Source: Candidatus Aalborgicola danicus (GTDB taxonomy: Bacteria > Pseudomonadota > Gammaproteobacteria > Burkholderiales > Burkholderiaceae_C). From it: a stretch of 64,000 nt of DNA. Every line of letters begins with the position of its first letter. Within the stretch, counting starts at the first letter, position 1. The DNA lies in NCBI GenBank assembly GCA_016703945.1, contig JADJBC010000002.1, positions 372,001-436,000 on the forward strand, in the 5' to 3' direction. Below, one piece after another: positions 44,267 to 54,563 of this stretch. A program made the position numbers and the translations under genes. The notes under the pieces were generated by a model. It had not been told where the DNA came from, did no database searches, and worked only from the letters and a program-made list of their open reading frames with translations.

Positions 44267-45652
44267 ATGAGCCTCAAATCCCCCGAACTTCTGCTGCCTG
44301 CCGGCTCGCTGGACAAAATGCGCGCCGCCTTTGACTTTGGCGCCGACGCCATCTACGCCGGTCAGCCCCGCTACTCCTTGCGCGCCCGCAACAACGAATT
44401 CAAGCTGGAGCAAATCGGCATTGGCATTGCCGAAGCCCATGCCCGCGGCAAGAAATTTTTTGTCACCAGCAACCTGCTGCCGCACAACGACAAAGTGCGC
44501 ACTTACCTGCGTGACATTGAACCCGTCATCGCACTGAAGCCTGATGCGCTGATCATGGCCGACCCCGGCCTGATCATGATGGTGCGCGAAGGCATGGACA
44601 AGGGCAACTTTGCCGACGTGCCGATTCACCTCTCGGTACAGGCCAACACGGTCAACTACGCGGCTGTGAAATTCTGGCAAAAGGTGGGCGTGGCCCGCAT
44701 CATCCTGTCGCGCGAGCTGAGCCTGGACGAGATCGAAAAAATCCGCCAGGAATGCCCGGACATGGAGCTGGAAGTGTTCGTGCACGGCGCGCTGTGCATT
44801 GCCTATTCCGGCCGCTGCCTGCTGTCGGGTTACTTCAACCGGCGCGACCCGAACCAGGGCACCTGCACCAACGCCTGCCGCTGGAATTACAGCACCCAGG
44901 ACAGTGCCGTCGACCCCAACACCGGGGAAGCCATCGCCGTCAAGATGGAGACCGATTTCAATTTCAACGAAGCGCAAGAGGAAGCCGAGCAGTCCTTCGC
45001 CGCCTGCGGAGGCAGCGCCCGCCACCCGGCGGCCGACAACGTCTACCTGCTGGAAGAAGCCGGCCGCCCGGGGCAGTTGATGCCCATCATGGAAGACGAG
45101 CACGGCACCTACATCATGAACAGCAAGGACCTGCGCGCCGTGGAGCATGTGGAGCGCCTGGTCAAGATCGGCGTGGACTCGCTGAAGATCGAGGGCCGCA
45201 CCAAGAGCCTGTATTACGTGGCCCGCACCGCGCAGACCTACCGCCGTGCCATCGACGATGCCGTGGCCGGCCGGCCGTTCAACCCCAAGCTGATCACCGA
45301 ACTCGAAGGCCTGGCCAACCGGGGCTTCACCAGCGGCTTCCTGGAGCGCCGCCCATCACAGGACTACCAGAACTACGAGACCGGCCACTCCGACATTGGC
45401 CACAGCCATTTTGTCGGCGAGGTGCGTTCGGTTGCCGACGGCTGGGCAGAGGTGGAAGTCAAGAACAAATTCCTGGTGGGCGACCAGATCGAGGTGATTC
45501 ACCCCAATGGCAACCATACCGTGACGCTAGAGCAGATGCGCAACCTGGACGGTGACGCCATCAGCGTGGCACCCGGCAGCCCGCTGCAGGTGCGCATTCC
45601 GTTGGAGGCGCGTTATGCGGGCGCGCTGTTGGCGCGGTTGATGCCAGCATGA
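44267..45652 (+). CDS. trhP: TrhP/YegQ-type U32 peptidase family, tRNA uridine hydroxylation
   Basis: The protein has 461 residues. It has the U32 blocks LSLDEIEKIRQECPDMELEV and EVFVHGALCIAYSGRCLLSGY with the Cys pair, CTNACRW, and GVDSLKIEGRTKS. E. coli TrhP (YegQ) makes 5-hydroxyuridine at position 34 of tRNA with prephenate-derived help. ATG 44267 is chosen over 44243. Earlier databases label this family a protease or collagenase; no proteolysis is expected. It is divergent from the monooxygenase. Confidence 0.95.
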   Translation: MSLKSPELLLPAGSLDKMRAAFDFGADAIYAGQPRYSLRARNNEFKLEQIGIGIAEAHARGKKFFVTSNLLPHNDKVRTYLRDIEPVIALKPDALIMADPGLIMMVREGMDKGNFADVPIHLSVQANTVNYAAVKFWQKVGVARIILSRELSLDEIEKIRQECPDMELEVFVHGALCIAYSGRCLLSGYFNRRDPNQGTCTNACRWNYSTQDSAVDPNTGEAIAVKMETDFNFNEAQEEAEQSFAACGGSARHPAADNVYLLEEAGRPGQLMPIMEDEHGTYIMNSKDLRAVEHVERLVKIGVDSLKIEGRTKSLYYVARTAQTYRRAIDDAVAGRPFNPKLITELEGLANRGFTSGFLERRPSQDYQNYETGHSDIGHSHFVGEVRSVADGWAEVEVKNKFLVGDQIEVIHPNGNHTVTLEQMRNLDGDAISVAPGSPLQVRIPLEARYAGALLARLMPA

Positions 45653-45759
45653 TGATTCGGTTCTGAAGTGAAAGCCCGCCGCATCGGAGCGCCTCAGCGG
45701 GTGGGTCACGCCCGGCATGCGCGAGAATCACGCATTGTTTACGATTACAGAAAAACACC

Positions 45760-46008
45760 ATGAACACTGCCATCACCCCACCACCCTTGCCCGATCACCT
45801 GTCCACCGATGCACGCAGTCCGCACTACAGTGCCGCCGTGTTTGAACACGACATTGGCATTCGCTTCAACGACAAGGAACGGGTTGACGTGGCCGAATAC
45901 TGCATCAGCGAAGGCTGGATCAAGGTGCCCGCTGGCAAAACGGTCGACCGCAAAGGCCACCCCTTGATGATCAAACTCAAAGGCAAAGTTGAGGCGTTCT
46001 ATCGCTAG
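45760..46008 (+). CDS. DUF3297 family protein
   Basis: The protein has 82 residues: STDARSPHYSAAVFEHDIGI, RFNDKERVDVAEYCISEGWI, KVPAGKTVDRKGHPL, then LKGKVEAFYR. The C-terminal half is the DUF3297 pattern. No TM or signal. The function is unknown. It stands alone, convergent with the next gene. Confidence 0.88.
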   Translation: MNTAITPPPLPDHLSTDARSPHYSAAVFEHDIGIRFNDKERVDVAEYCISEGWIKVPAGKTVDRKGHPLMIKLKGKVEAFYR

Positions 46009-46026
46009 AACGCTTTGGGCCGCGGG

Positions 46027-46338
46027 TCAGTAGGTGATGCTCAGTGCGTCCGCATCCACATTGATGACCGGTTTGCCCAACACGGCGCTGGCCGCCTGGG
46101 CAAAAGCCAATGCCCATTGCGCATCGGCAAATTTGGCAGGACCTGCCGCCTGGGCCACCACCACCACCCGGTCGGCCATCAACAGCTTGCCGGTGGCGCG
46201 CAGGGGTTCGCACTCCATCTCGGTAAATTGCTGGTCTAGCCATTGACGGGCGGCATCGCGGTCCAGGGCCTGTTCGGGGCTGAGCTCGATGCGCACAGGC
46301 GCGGTGTTTTTGAAAGTGACGCTAACTTGGCTACGCAT
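46027..46338 (-). CDS. Hypothetical protein, conserved-looking
   Basis: The protein has 103 residues: SVTFKNTAPVRIELSPEQAL near the start, LLMADRVVVVAQAAG in the middle and VINVDADALSITY at the end. No TM or signal sequence. The codon use is in line with its neighbours, so I take it as real. Start ATG 46338 is the first in frame. I do not recognise a family. It is convergent with DUF3297. Confidence 0.65.
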   Translation of the reverse strand: MRSQVSVTFKNTAPVRIELSPEQALDRDAARQWLDQQFTEMECEPLRATGKLLMADRVVVVAQAAGPAKFADAQWALAFAQAASAVLGKPVINVDADALSITY

Positions 46339-46732
46339 GGTAGGCCTCCCGACGAGCCGCCCCTAGGGTGGCATGCGCCCCGTTGGGGGGCAGTGAACAA
46401 TAGTGATAGGGGTACATAGTTTCTCCTGTTGGCACAATGATAGCGAGAGTCATGCTGAAATAGACACCAGATCCAACTCCATTTGACCTGTAGCAAAGTG
46501 CAACACCACTTGAACCCTACTTGTCAGAGCATCGATGGCCGCCACCGGCCTGGTGTCGTTGTTACCGGTTAGCACCTGAGCGCAGAGATGCCAGCCGGTT
46601 GTGGTCGGTGAAATGGGGCAGACCTGACCTGGCCGAGCGGGAGAACGCCGCAGCGGAGTCACTTGTGTACTGGACAGTGTTTTTTCTGCGTGCGTAAATA
46701 CGCCTCCCGCCACTTTGCCCCCGAAGACACCC
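46339..46732. other. Non-coding gap of 394 bp with one short-repeat copy
   Basis: No convincing gene is present. Frames up to 86 codons on both strands lack a Shine-Dalgarno and family character. It holds a copy of a second short repeat at 46349-46398 (the other copy is at 61894-61941), plus presumably the promoters of the divergent genes on either side. Confidence 0.7.
46349..46398 (-). repeat. Second short repeat family, copy A
   Basis: Read on the reverse strand: CACTGCCCCCC, AACGGGGC, ten bases, then TAGGGGCGGC. The copy at 61894-61941 has CGCTGCCCCCC, GAGGGGGC, ten bases, then TTGGGGCGGC. I recognise this as a repeat common in Comamonadaceae genomes. Confidence 0.65.
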
Positions 46733-48958
46733 ATGAACGACACTACCACCCACCACCGCATCTGCCCCCTATGCGAAGCCTGTTGCGGTCTGGAAATCAA
46801 GGTTCAGCAAGGCAAAGTCATCAGTATCCGCGCCCACGAGGCCGACGTCTTCAGCGCCGGCTACATCTGCCCCAAGGGCGTGGCGCTGAAAGACCTGCAC
46901 GAGGACCCGGACCGCCTGCGCACGCCGCTGATCAAGCGCAACGGCGTGTTTGAAGAGGCCAGCTGGGACGAGGCATATGCCGAAATCGAGCGCCGCCTGC
47001 CGCCGCTGATGGCGCAACATGGGCGCAACGCCACCGCCGTCGTCGTGGGCAACCCGTCGGCCCACAAGATCGGCCTGCTGACCTACTTTGGCAAGCTGGC
47101 CCGCGCGCTGGGCACCAAGAATGTGTTTTCGGCCTCCACGCTGGACCAGATGCCCAAGCAACTCTCCAGCGGGCTGATGTTTGGCCACTGGTTGTCGGTG
47201 GCCCTGCCCGATATTGCCCGCACCGATTACCTGCTGGTGCTGGGTGCCAACCCCCTGGCCAGCAATGGCAGCTTGTGGACCGTGCCCGACTTCAAAGGCA
47301 AGGCCAAGGCCCTGCAGGCGCGGGGCGGCAAGCTGGTGGTGATTGACCCGCGCCGCACCGAGACCGCCGCGGTGGCGGATGCCCACCATTTCATCCGCCC
47401 CAATGCCGACGTGTTTTTGCTGGCCGCCATGGTCCACACGCTGTTTGCCGAAGGCCTCGTCAAGTTGGGCACGGTGGCCGACTGGGTCAACGGCGTGGCC
47501 GCGGTGCAGCAGGCCGTGGCGCCCTTCACGCCTGAAGCGGTGGCGGCGCGTTGCGGCATCGCTGCGGACACCATCCGCACCTTGACACGCGACCTGGCCG
47601 GTGCACCCCGCGCCGCTGTCTATGCGCGCATTGGCACCTGCACGCAGGAGTACGGCACACTGGCCAGCTGGCTGGTGGACGTGCTGAACACGCTGACCGG
47701 CAACCTGGACCGCGCAGGCGGTGCCTTGTTCGCCAAATCGGCCGCGTTTGCGTCCAACACCGCCGGCAAACCCGGCATCGGAAAAGGCGTTACCACCGGC
47801 CGCCACCGCGCCCGCGTCAGCGGCGCGCCGGAGGTGTATGGCGAGCTGCCCATCACCTGCATGGCCGAAGAGATCGAGACATCCGGCGAGGGCCAGATTC
47901 GCGCCCTGTTCACGGTCGCCACCAACCCTGTGCTGTCCAGCCCCAACGGCCCACGCCTGGCCAAGGCGCTGGACCAACTGGACTTCATGGTCAGCATGGA
48001 CATCTACCTCAACGAGACCACGCGCCATGCGGACGTGATCCTGCCCGGCGTGTCGCCACTGGAAGACTTCCACTACGACGTGGCCTTTCCCCAGCTCTCG
48101 TGGCGCAACCACGCCCGCTACAGCCCGCCCGTGCTGCCCGCCGCACCCGGCCAGCCCGAGGAATGGCAGACCTTGCTGAAGCTGGCAGCCATCGCACAGG
48201 GCAAGGGCGTGGACATCGACGCCAACGCACTGGACGACGCCCAGTTTGCCGAAGACGCACAGCGTCTGTTTGGCGAACATGCTGGCGCCGTCATCGCGGC
48301 GACCCAGGGCTTGAAAGGCCCGCAGCGCACGCTGGAAGTCGCCTTGCGCAGCGGCCCCTATGGCGACCAGTGGGGCCGCAAGCCCGACGGCCTGACGCTG
48401 GCCAAGGTACAAGCATCCAACGCCAGCGGCGGCATAGACCTGGGTGAGTTGCAGCCCCGCATCCCCGAAATGTTACGCACACCCAGCGGCAAGGTGGAGC
48501 TGGCACCGCCTTCATTGCTACAAGATTTGCAGCGCGCTGTGCAGGATCTACGAGGGCTAGCGCCCGATTTGGTCATCATCGGCCGGCGCGACGTGCGCAC
48601 CAACAACAGCTGGATGCACAACCTGCCGATCCTGGCCAAGGGCCCGTTCCGCTGCACCGCGCTGGTCCACCCGCAGGACGCCCAGCGCCTGGGCCTGCAG
48701 GACGGCGCGTTGGCCGACATCCGCAGCGCCAGCGGTCAGGTGCGCGCACAGGTGCACGTCAGCGAAGAGATGATGCCCGGCGTGGTCAGCCTGCCCCACG
48801 GCTGGGGCCACGATGCGCCGGGTGCGCAACTGCGTGTGGCGGCTGAACGACCGGGCGCCAATGTGAATGCGCTGCTGGATGATCAACGGCGTGATCCGCT
48901 GTCGGGGAATGCGGTGCTGGGTGGTGTAGCGATTACGATGCAGGCGGCTGTGGCCTGA
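46733..48958 (+). CDS. Molybdopterin oxidoreductase (bis-MGD type), unknown substrate
   Basis: The protein has 741 residues. A 4Fe-4S binding start, CPLCEACCGLEI...CPKG (about residues 11-50), is followed by the molybdopterin domains with LLVLGANPLASNGS (about 170), KLVVIDPRRTETA (about 203), a molydopterin dinucleotide-binding C-terminal domain from about 595, and the end region VVSLPHGWGHDA. There is no Tat signal, so it is cytoplasmic. No partner subunits adjoin. It could be a formate dehydrogenase-like or hydratase-like enzyme. Copy 8 of the dispersed repeat is in frame near residue 600. ATG 46733 is chosen over 46715. Confidence 0.92.
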   Translation: MNDTTTHHRICPLCEACCGLEIKVQQGKVISIRAHEADVFSAGYICPKGVALKDLHEDPDRLRTPLIKRNGVFEEASWDEAYAEIERRLPPLMAQHGRNATAVVVGNPSAHKIGLLTYFGKLARALGTKNVFSASTLDQMPKQLSSGLMFGHWLSVALPDIARTDYLLVLGANPLASNGSLWTVPDFKGKAKALQARGGKLVVIDPRRTETAAVADAHHFIRPNADVFLLAAMVHTLFAEGLVKLGTVADWVNGVAAVQQAVAPFTPEAVAARCGIAADTIRTLTRDLAGAPRAAVYARIGTCTQEYGTLASWLVDVLNTLTGNLDRAGGALFAKSAAFASNTAGKPGIGKGVTTGRHRARVSGAPEVYGELPITCMAEEIETSGEGQIRALFTVATNPVLSSPNGPRLAKALDQLDFMVSMDIYLNETTRHADVILPGVSPLEDFHYDVAFPQLSWRNHARYSPPVLPAAPGQPEEWQTLLKLAAIAQGKGVDIDANALDDAQFAEDAQRLFGEHAGAVIAATQGLKGPQRTLEVALRSGPYGDQWGRKPDGLTLAKVQASNASGGIDLGELQPRIPEMLRTPSGKVELAPPSLLQDLQRAVQDLRGLAPDLVIIGRRDVRTNNSWMHNLPILAKGPFRCTALVHPQDAQRLGLQDGALADIRSASGQVRAQVHVSEEMMPGVVSLPHGWGHDAPGAQLRVAAERPGANVNALLDDQRRDPLSGNAVLGGVAITMQAAVA
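48517..48575 (-). repeat. Dispersed 17-17-8 element, copy 8, inside the molybdopterin oxidoreductase gene
   Basis: The hairpin GCTAC-AAGATTT-GCAGC is at 48517-48533, then a 17-bp spacer, CGAGGGCT at 48551-48558 and the tail AGCGCCCGATTTGG. It is read in frame as LLQDLQRAVQDLRGLAPDLV. Confidence 0.85.
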
Positions 48959-48981
48959 CCTTCAGCGGAAAGGCTATTGGT

Positions 48982-49036
48982 CAAATCGGCCTTTAGCCCT
49001 CGAATATATTGACTCATGCGCTACTAAAACAGTAGC
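48982..49036 (+). repeat. Dispersed 17-17-8 element, copy 9
   Basis: It lies 24 bp after the molybdopterin oxidoreductase stop. CAAATCGGCCTTTAGCCCTCG (octamer at 48995-49002), a 17-bp spacer, then the hairpin GCTAC-TAAAACA-GTAGC at 49020-49036. Confidence 0.88.
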
Positions 49037-49057
49037 GTATTGCGTTTTACCTTGGTA

Positions 49058-49136
49058 GCAGAGTTTGGGGCCGGGGTCCGCGCCTCATGGTGTCAAACGC
49101 CCACAAATCGGCGCGAACCCCAGCCCCAAACTCTGC
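49058..49136. repeat. Long imperfect hairpin, 27-bp arms
   Basis: The left arm 49058-49084 starts GCAGAGTTTGGGG; the right arm 49110-49136 ends CCCCAAACTCTGC. 25 of 27 positions pair, both mismatches being C/T changes that still allow G-U pairing in RNA of one strand. The loop is 25 nt. It lies 22 bp after copy 9 of the dispersed repeat in the 327-bp gap 48959-49285, which has no other recognisable gene. Confidence 0.75.
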
Positions 49137-49285
49137 GGGTTGCGATGCGTCTTGTGGGGACACTTAGAGCTGCCTGGTGTCTGCCAGAATGGCGGTACAC
49201 GTTCCACTTGCTTTCACGACATCTGGGCGAGGACACAAATCACTGTTGGGAGGATTTGATTGTTAAAGTTTGGAGCAGCTTCCAA

Positions 49286-49729
49286 ATGATTGAGCACTCT
49301 TTTGCTCAGGACAATTTCAAAGGCCTCACGATCATGGACGATTTGCAACTCACAGAACATAGGTCATTTATCGAAAGACTCGTAGGTCGACACATCACCG
49401 CGCGCGTTAAATTGGTACCTTGGAAAGCCGAACTTGGCGGCAAGCTCGGGCAAGCGCACTGGGGTAGTCCGACTGAACTCCCCCTTATTCTGCATCCGGA
49501 ATGCATCACTGTTGCAGAAATCGAGCAGTCACTTTTCGAATTGGCCTTGAGAGGACGCGTCACCGGCAATCCCAAGCTTATGGAACATGCTGATGAAATC
49601 GGATCGTCGGAGCAATACCTTGAGCACTTGGTTTTGCACGAAGTTGCGCACATAAAGAACAACTGGCGCCAAGACCGCGAGACTGATTGCGATCTTTGGG
49701 TCTACGCCGAGATGCATGGAGAAACGTGA
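49286..49729 (+). CDS. Hypothetical protein with HExxH metalloprotease-like motif
   Basis: The protein has 147 residues. The motif HEVAHIKNNW (about residue 121) is a zincin-type HExxH, with acidic residues soon after (RETDCDLW). The region is more AT-rich than its neighbours, suggesting transfer. ATG 49286 has GGAG upstream; a start at 49145 would add 47 residues lacking family character, and anything earlier overlaps the hairpin. No signal peptide or TM. I do not recognise the family; a metallopeptidase role is an inference from the motif alone. Confidence 0.6.
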   Translation: MIEHSFAQDNFKGLTIMDDLQLTEHRSFIERLVGRHITARVKLVPWKAELGGKLGQAHWGSPTELPLILHPECITVAEIEQSLFELALRGRVTGNPKLMEHADEIGSSEQYLEHLVLHEVAHIKNNWRQDRETDCDLWVYAEMHGET

Positions 49730-49735
49730 CACAAC

Positions 49736-50116
49736 ATGAGCACCACACTAGGCACCATCATCATCTACGCCCGCGACATGCAGAAGTCGGCCGATTTCTA
49801 TCGCAAGCACTTCGGGTTCGAGACAACCGGCCAAGTCGTTGAGGGCCTGATCGAACTGTCTCCTGTGAACGGAGGCGCCAGCATCTTGATTCATCAGGCG
49901 GCCACGAGTGTCAAGCTGGGGCAAGTGGGTGTCAAGCTCAGCTTTCACGTCGCAGACATCGAGTCGTTCAAGGCCCATGCAGCCACGCAGGGCCTGAAGT
50001 TTGGCGCCACGCACCAAGCCAATGGCTACGCGTTTTCAAACGCCAAAGACCCCGACAAGAATTCCGTGAGCATTTCAAGCCGCGCGTTCCGCGCCGCCGG
50101 TCAACCCAAGGTTTAA
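49736..50116 (+). CDS. VOC/glyoxalase superfamily protein
   Basis: The protein has 126 residues: LGTIIIYARDMQKSADFYRK HFGFETTG, then VKLSFHVADIESFKAHAATQ and KDPDKNSVSIS. Strands and helices follow the betaalphabetabetabeta pattern with two units, typical of VOC proteins that bind a metal at a shared site. The substrate is unknown. It starts 6 bp after the HExxH gene, so the two are probably co-transcribed. Confidence 0.88.
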   Translation: MSTTLGTIIIYARDMQKSADFYRKHFGFETTGQVVEGLIELSPVNGGASILIHQAATSVKLGQVGVKLSFHVADIESFKAHAATQGLKFGATHQANGYAFSNAKDPDKNSVSISSRAFRAAGQPKV

Positions 50117-50173
50117 ACGCCGAAATCCGTGGACTACAGCGCCAGGCCCTGGCAAGACGGTCGGATGCTGACG

Positions 50174-50535
50174 TCAGGCCAACGCATCCATCGGAAAACC
50201 AAACCACTTTGCCAACGCCTGAACCTGACGCAAGTTCAGATCCCTTTTGCCGGACAACACCCGGACACCACGCTTTGCGCACCACCTCGGGCATATCTTT
50301 CTGTCGCAAGCCGTGTTGCTGCATAAAATAAGGCCAGCCGGGCTCCGGGTGTACTCCAGTCCGGCCAAAAGCGTACTCGGTTCTCGCACGCTCGGATGCG
50401 GTCTGCCACCAGGTCCACCAAGCAGCTCATGGGGACTCTGTCCACCTCGCACAGGTTATCCATCAGAGCTTCGACCACGCCCATGAAGGGTTCATTTCCA
50501 TGCTGCTTTGTCGTACTCGCTGTGCGTGAGCGGCA
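50174..50535 (-). pseudogene. Remnant of a HigA-like HTH antitoxin, multiple frameshifts
   Basis: Three frames give consecutive family pieces: EALMDNLCEVDRVP... with LVDLVADRIRACE, then MQQHGLRQKDMPEVV, then VLSGKRDLNLRQVQALAKW FGFPMDALA. Together they match HigA-type antitoxins with a C-terminal HTH. Between GLRQKDMPEVV and VLSGKR, single-base losses at GAGGTGG(G)GCG and GTCC(C)GGG restore the frame when filled in. An in-frame TGA also lies upstream. No higB is adjacent. Confidence 0.7.
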
Positions 50536-50574
50536 AGTGAGCGTGCTGCCAGTTTCACAAGTTCCAAAAGCAAT

Positions 50575-50985
50575 TTACTGACTTGTCACAGTGCCAACAA
50601 CCTCGTTGGCCGTGCGAAAGGCTTCCACGGCGGTAGGCACGCCGCAGTAGATGGTGGCGTGTAACAGCACCTCCTGCAGTTCTTCCAACGTGGCACCATT
50701 GTTCAGCGCGCCCCGCACGTGGCCTCTCAGTTCGTTCTGTTTGCCCAAAGCGGTGAGCATTGCGACGGTGATCAGACTGCGGGTCTTCAAATCCAGCCCC
50801 GGGCGCTGCCACACGTCGCCCCAGGCTTTGCTTGTGATGTGCTCTTGCATCGGTAGCGTGAAAGGCGTGGCGCTGGCAAAGGCTGCGGCCACGAAGTCTT
50901 CGCCCATGACCTGCTTGCGGGTGGCCAGGCCCAGGTCGAAAGTTGAAGTGCTCTGGTGGGCAGCGTTCGGTGGGGTCGATGGCAT
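50575..50985 (-). CDS. Carboxymuconolactone decarboxylase family protein (PcaC-like)
   Basis: The protein has 136 residues. It has the gamma-CMD pattern: GDVWQRPGLDLKTRSLITVA, MLTALGKQNELRGHVRGALNN and EVLLHATIYCGVPTAVEAF. 4-Carboxymuconolactone decarboxylase acts in protocatechuate degradation; no other pca gene adjoins, and relatives include AhpD-like peroxidase parts. ATG 50985 is chosen by family length over 51120. It is transcribed toward the higA remnant. Confidence 0.88.
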   Translation of the reverse strand: MPSTPPNAAHQSTSTFDLGLATRKQVMGEDFVAAAFASATPFTLPMQEHITSKAWGDVWQRPGLDLKTRSLITVAMLTALGKQNELRGHVRGALNNGATLEELQEVLLHATIYCGVPTAVEAFRTANEVVGTVTSQ

Positions 50986-51216
50986 AAGACAGGTGCTCCA
51001 GGTAAAGCCATCATGGTAGCCAAATGCACGGAGACCACGTGTGCACGTCCTTGCAACAGTGGGCATCGCGCATAAGCTGTAACAACCGCGCAGGCTAATA
51101 GGGACCGTGCGCTGCAGCACAGACCTGGGCGCGGCGGCGGGCTAATCTGCGGCAATAAATAGTTAACGGCCCGAGTGTCGAGGGCGTTCTATCTTTTACT
51201 CCCCTAGGAGAAGCAC

Positions 51217-51579
51217 ATGACCCCCTTGAGCGCCATGCCGTCCAACATGCCACCAGACGACCAAGACCTTGCCGAGCAAGCCGTCCCGGGCCACGGCATT
51301 CCGTCGCAAGACCCGGACCCAGTGGCGCAGACATTGCTGACCCCCCTGGACTCGGAGCGCGAGGCACGCTCTGCATTGGTGGGTGGTGGCGCAATAGCCG
51401 GGGTGGCCACGGGGGCCAGTATCGGCGGCATGGTCGCGGGTCCAGTAGGGATCGTGGTGGGTGCCACGCTGGGTGCCGTTGCGGGCGCACTGGGTGGCCA
51501 AGCCGCCGGTGCCGCAGTAAACCCCGAGGAGTCGCACTCTAGCGAAAATATGGCGACCACCGTGACGCCTCGCAAATAG
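51217..51579 (+). CDS. Small glycine-zipper protein
   Basis: The protein has 120 residues. A disordered start (to about residue 50) and a Gly/Ala-rich region ALVGGGAIAGVATGASIGGM... GAVAGALGGQAAGAAV resembling glycine-zipper membrane segments of stress proteins. AGGAGA lies just before the ATG. It precedes the CBS gene by 83 bp. The function is unknown. Confidence 0.7.
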   Translation: MTPLSAMPSNMPPDDQDLAEQAVPGHGIPSQDPDPVAQTLLTPLDSEREARSALVGGGAIAGVATGASIGGMVAGPVGIVVGATLGAVAGALGGQAAGAAVNPEESHSSENMATTVTPRK

Positions 51580-51662
51580 CCGGATTCGAAATCCTTGCCC
51601 CCACCAAAATAGCATTCGTACCGGGTTCACCCGGCGGATCGAAATGTATTGAAAGCCTTACC

Positions 51663-52166
51663 ATGACCGATTCCACCATCCCCCTTCAAACGGACGGAGC
51701 AGAGGCACGCAACGTAGCGCCGTTGCTAGTCGGCAGCGTGGACGCGCTAGCCCGCTCAAGGCTTTTCACCGTGTCAGCGGACGCGCTACTGGTGGAAGTG
51801 GCGGCGCAATTGTCAAATGCCCAAATCAGCGTTGTGGTGGTGTGTGACGCAACAGGTGCTGCGATGGGCATCATCACCGAGACGCTGCTCGTCAGGCGCC
51901 TGGGGCTGGGCCAGGCAGACTTCTTTAGCACCCGCGCAGGCGATGTGATGACTCAGGAATTTACAAGCTGCGCGCCAGATGAGCTGCTATCCGAGGTATT
52001 GGCGATGATGCACGCGCGCGGCCTCATCCACGTGCTATTGATGAGCGCAGACAACAAGCCTATGGGGGTGCTGAATGCGCGCGATGGCCTGCGCGCCCTG
52101 CTCGCTGCCGGCAACCACGAAGAGACGCTGCTGCGTAACTACGTGATGGGCATAGGCTACCAGTGA
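51663..52166 (+). CDS. CBS-domain protein
   Basis: The protein has 167 residues with two CBS motifs: SRLFTVSADALLVEVAAQLS with GIITETLL (about 35-75), and RAGDVMTQEFTSCAPDELL with PMGVLNARDGLRALL (about 92-150). Tandem CBS pairs sense adenosine nucleotides and often sit beside stress genes, here katG. The function is unproven. An unusual C-terminus (HEETLLRNYVMGIGYQ) follows. Its stop is 17 bp from the convergent katG end. Confidence 0.9.
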   Translation: MTDSTIPLQTDGAEARNVAPLLVGSVDALARSRLFTVSADALLVEVAAQLSNAQISVVVVCDATGAAMGIITETLLVRRLGLGQADFFSTRAGDVMTQEFTSCAPDELLSEVLAMMHARGLIHVLLMSADNKPMGVLNARDGLRALLAAGNHEETLLRNYVMGIGYQ

Positions 52167-52182
52167 GCAATATGGCTTGAAC

Positions 52183-54348
<2,166 letters not shown>

Positions 54349-54392
54349 GGTTGTTTCCTGACGAACGGTGGGTTACAAGAACTGAAGCACGC

Positions 54393-54426
54393 AGTTTAGG
54401 TTTGTAAACTCTATCGATCAAGATAG
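54393..54426 (-). promoter_or_regulatory. Candidate katG promoter with OxyR-like dyad
   Basis: On the katG strand: TTGATC (-35, 54421-54416), a 17-bp spacer, TAAACT (-10, 54398-54393). The -35 is centred in CTATC-TTGATC-GATAG, an inverted repeat resembling OxyR half-sites (ATAG/CTAT). The full OxyR four-part spacing is not met, so the regulator is an inference. Confidence 0.4.
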
Positions 54427-54563
54427 TTTTATTTATTCAGGCTATAGCGAACTGCAATGATGCCTGCACACCAAGCACGCAATGCATCACACGCGGTCCC
54501 AGGCTGGCCTATCATTCCTGCTTACACCAGTTGGCCACAGCGTGTGGCCAGGAGACACCATCC

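Noticed and set aside
44183..45148. Upstream extension of the FAD monooxygenase to 712 residues
   Set aside because: The extra part is antisense to trhP and has no domain; the MEKQILIAGGGIGG start is standard.
46769..48412. 547-codon frame opposite the molybdopterin oxidoreductase
   Set aside because: Antisense shadow: no motif, and the sense frame is a complete enzyme.
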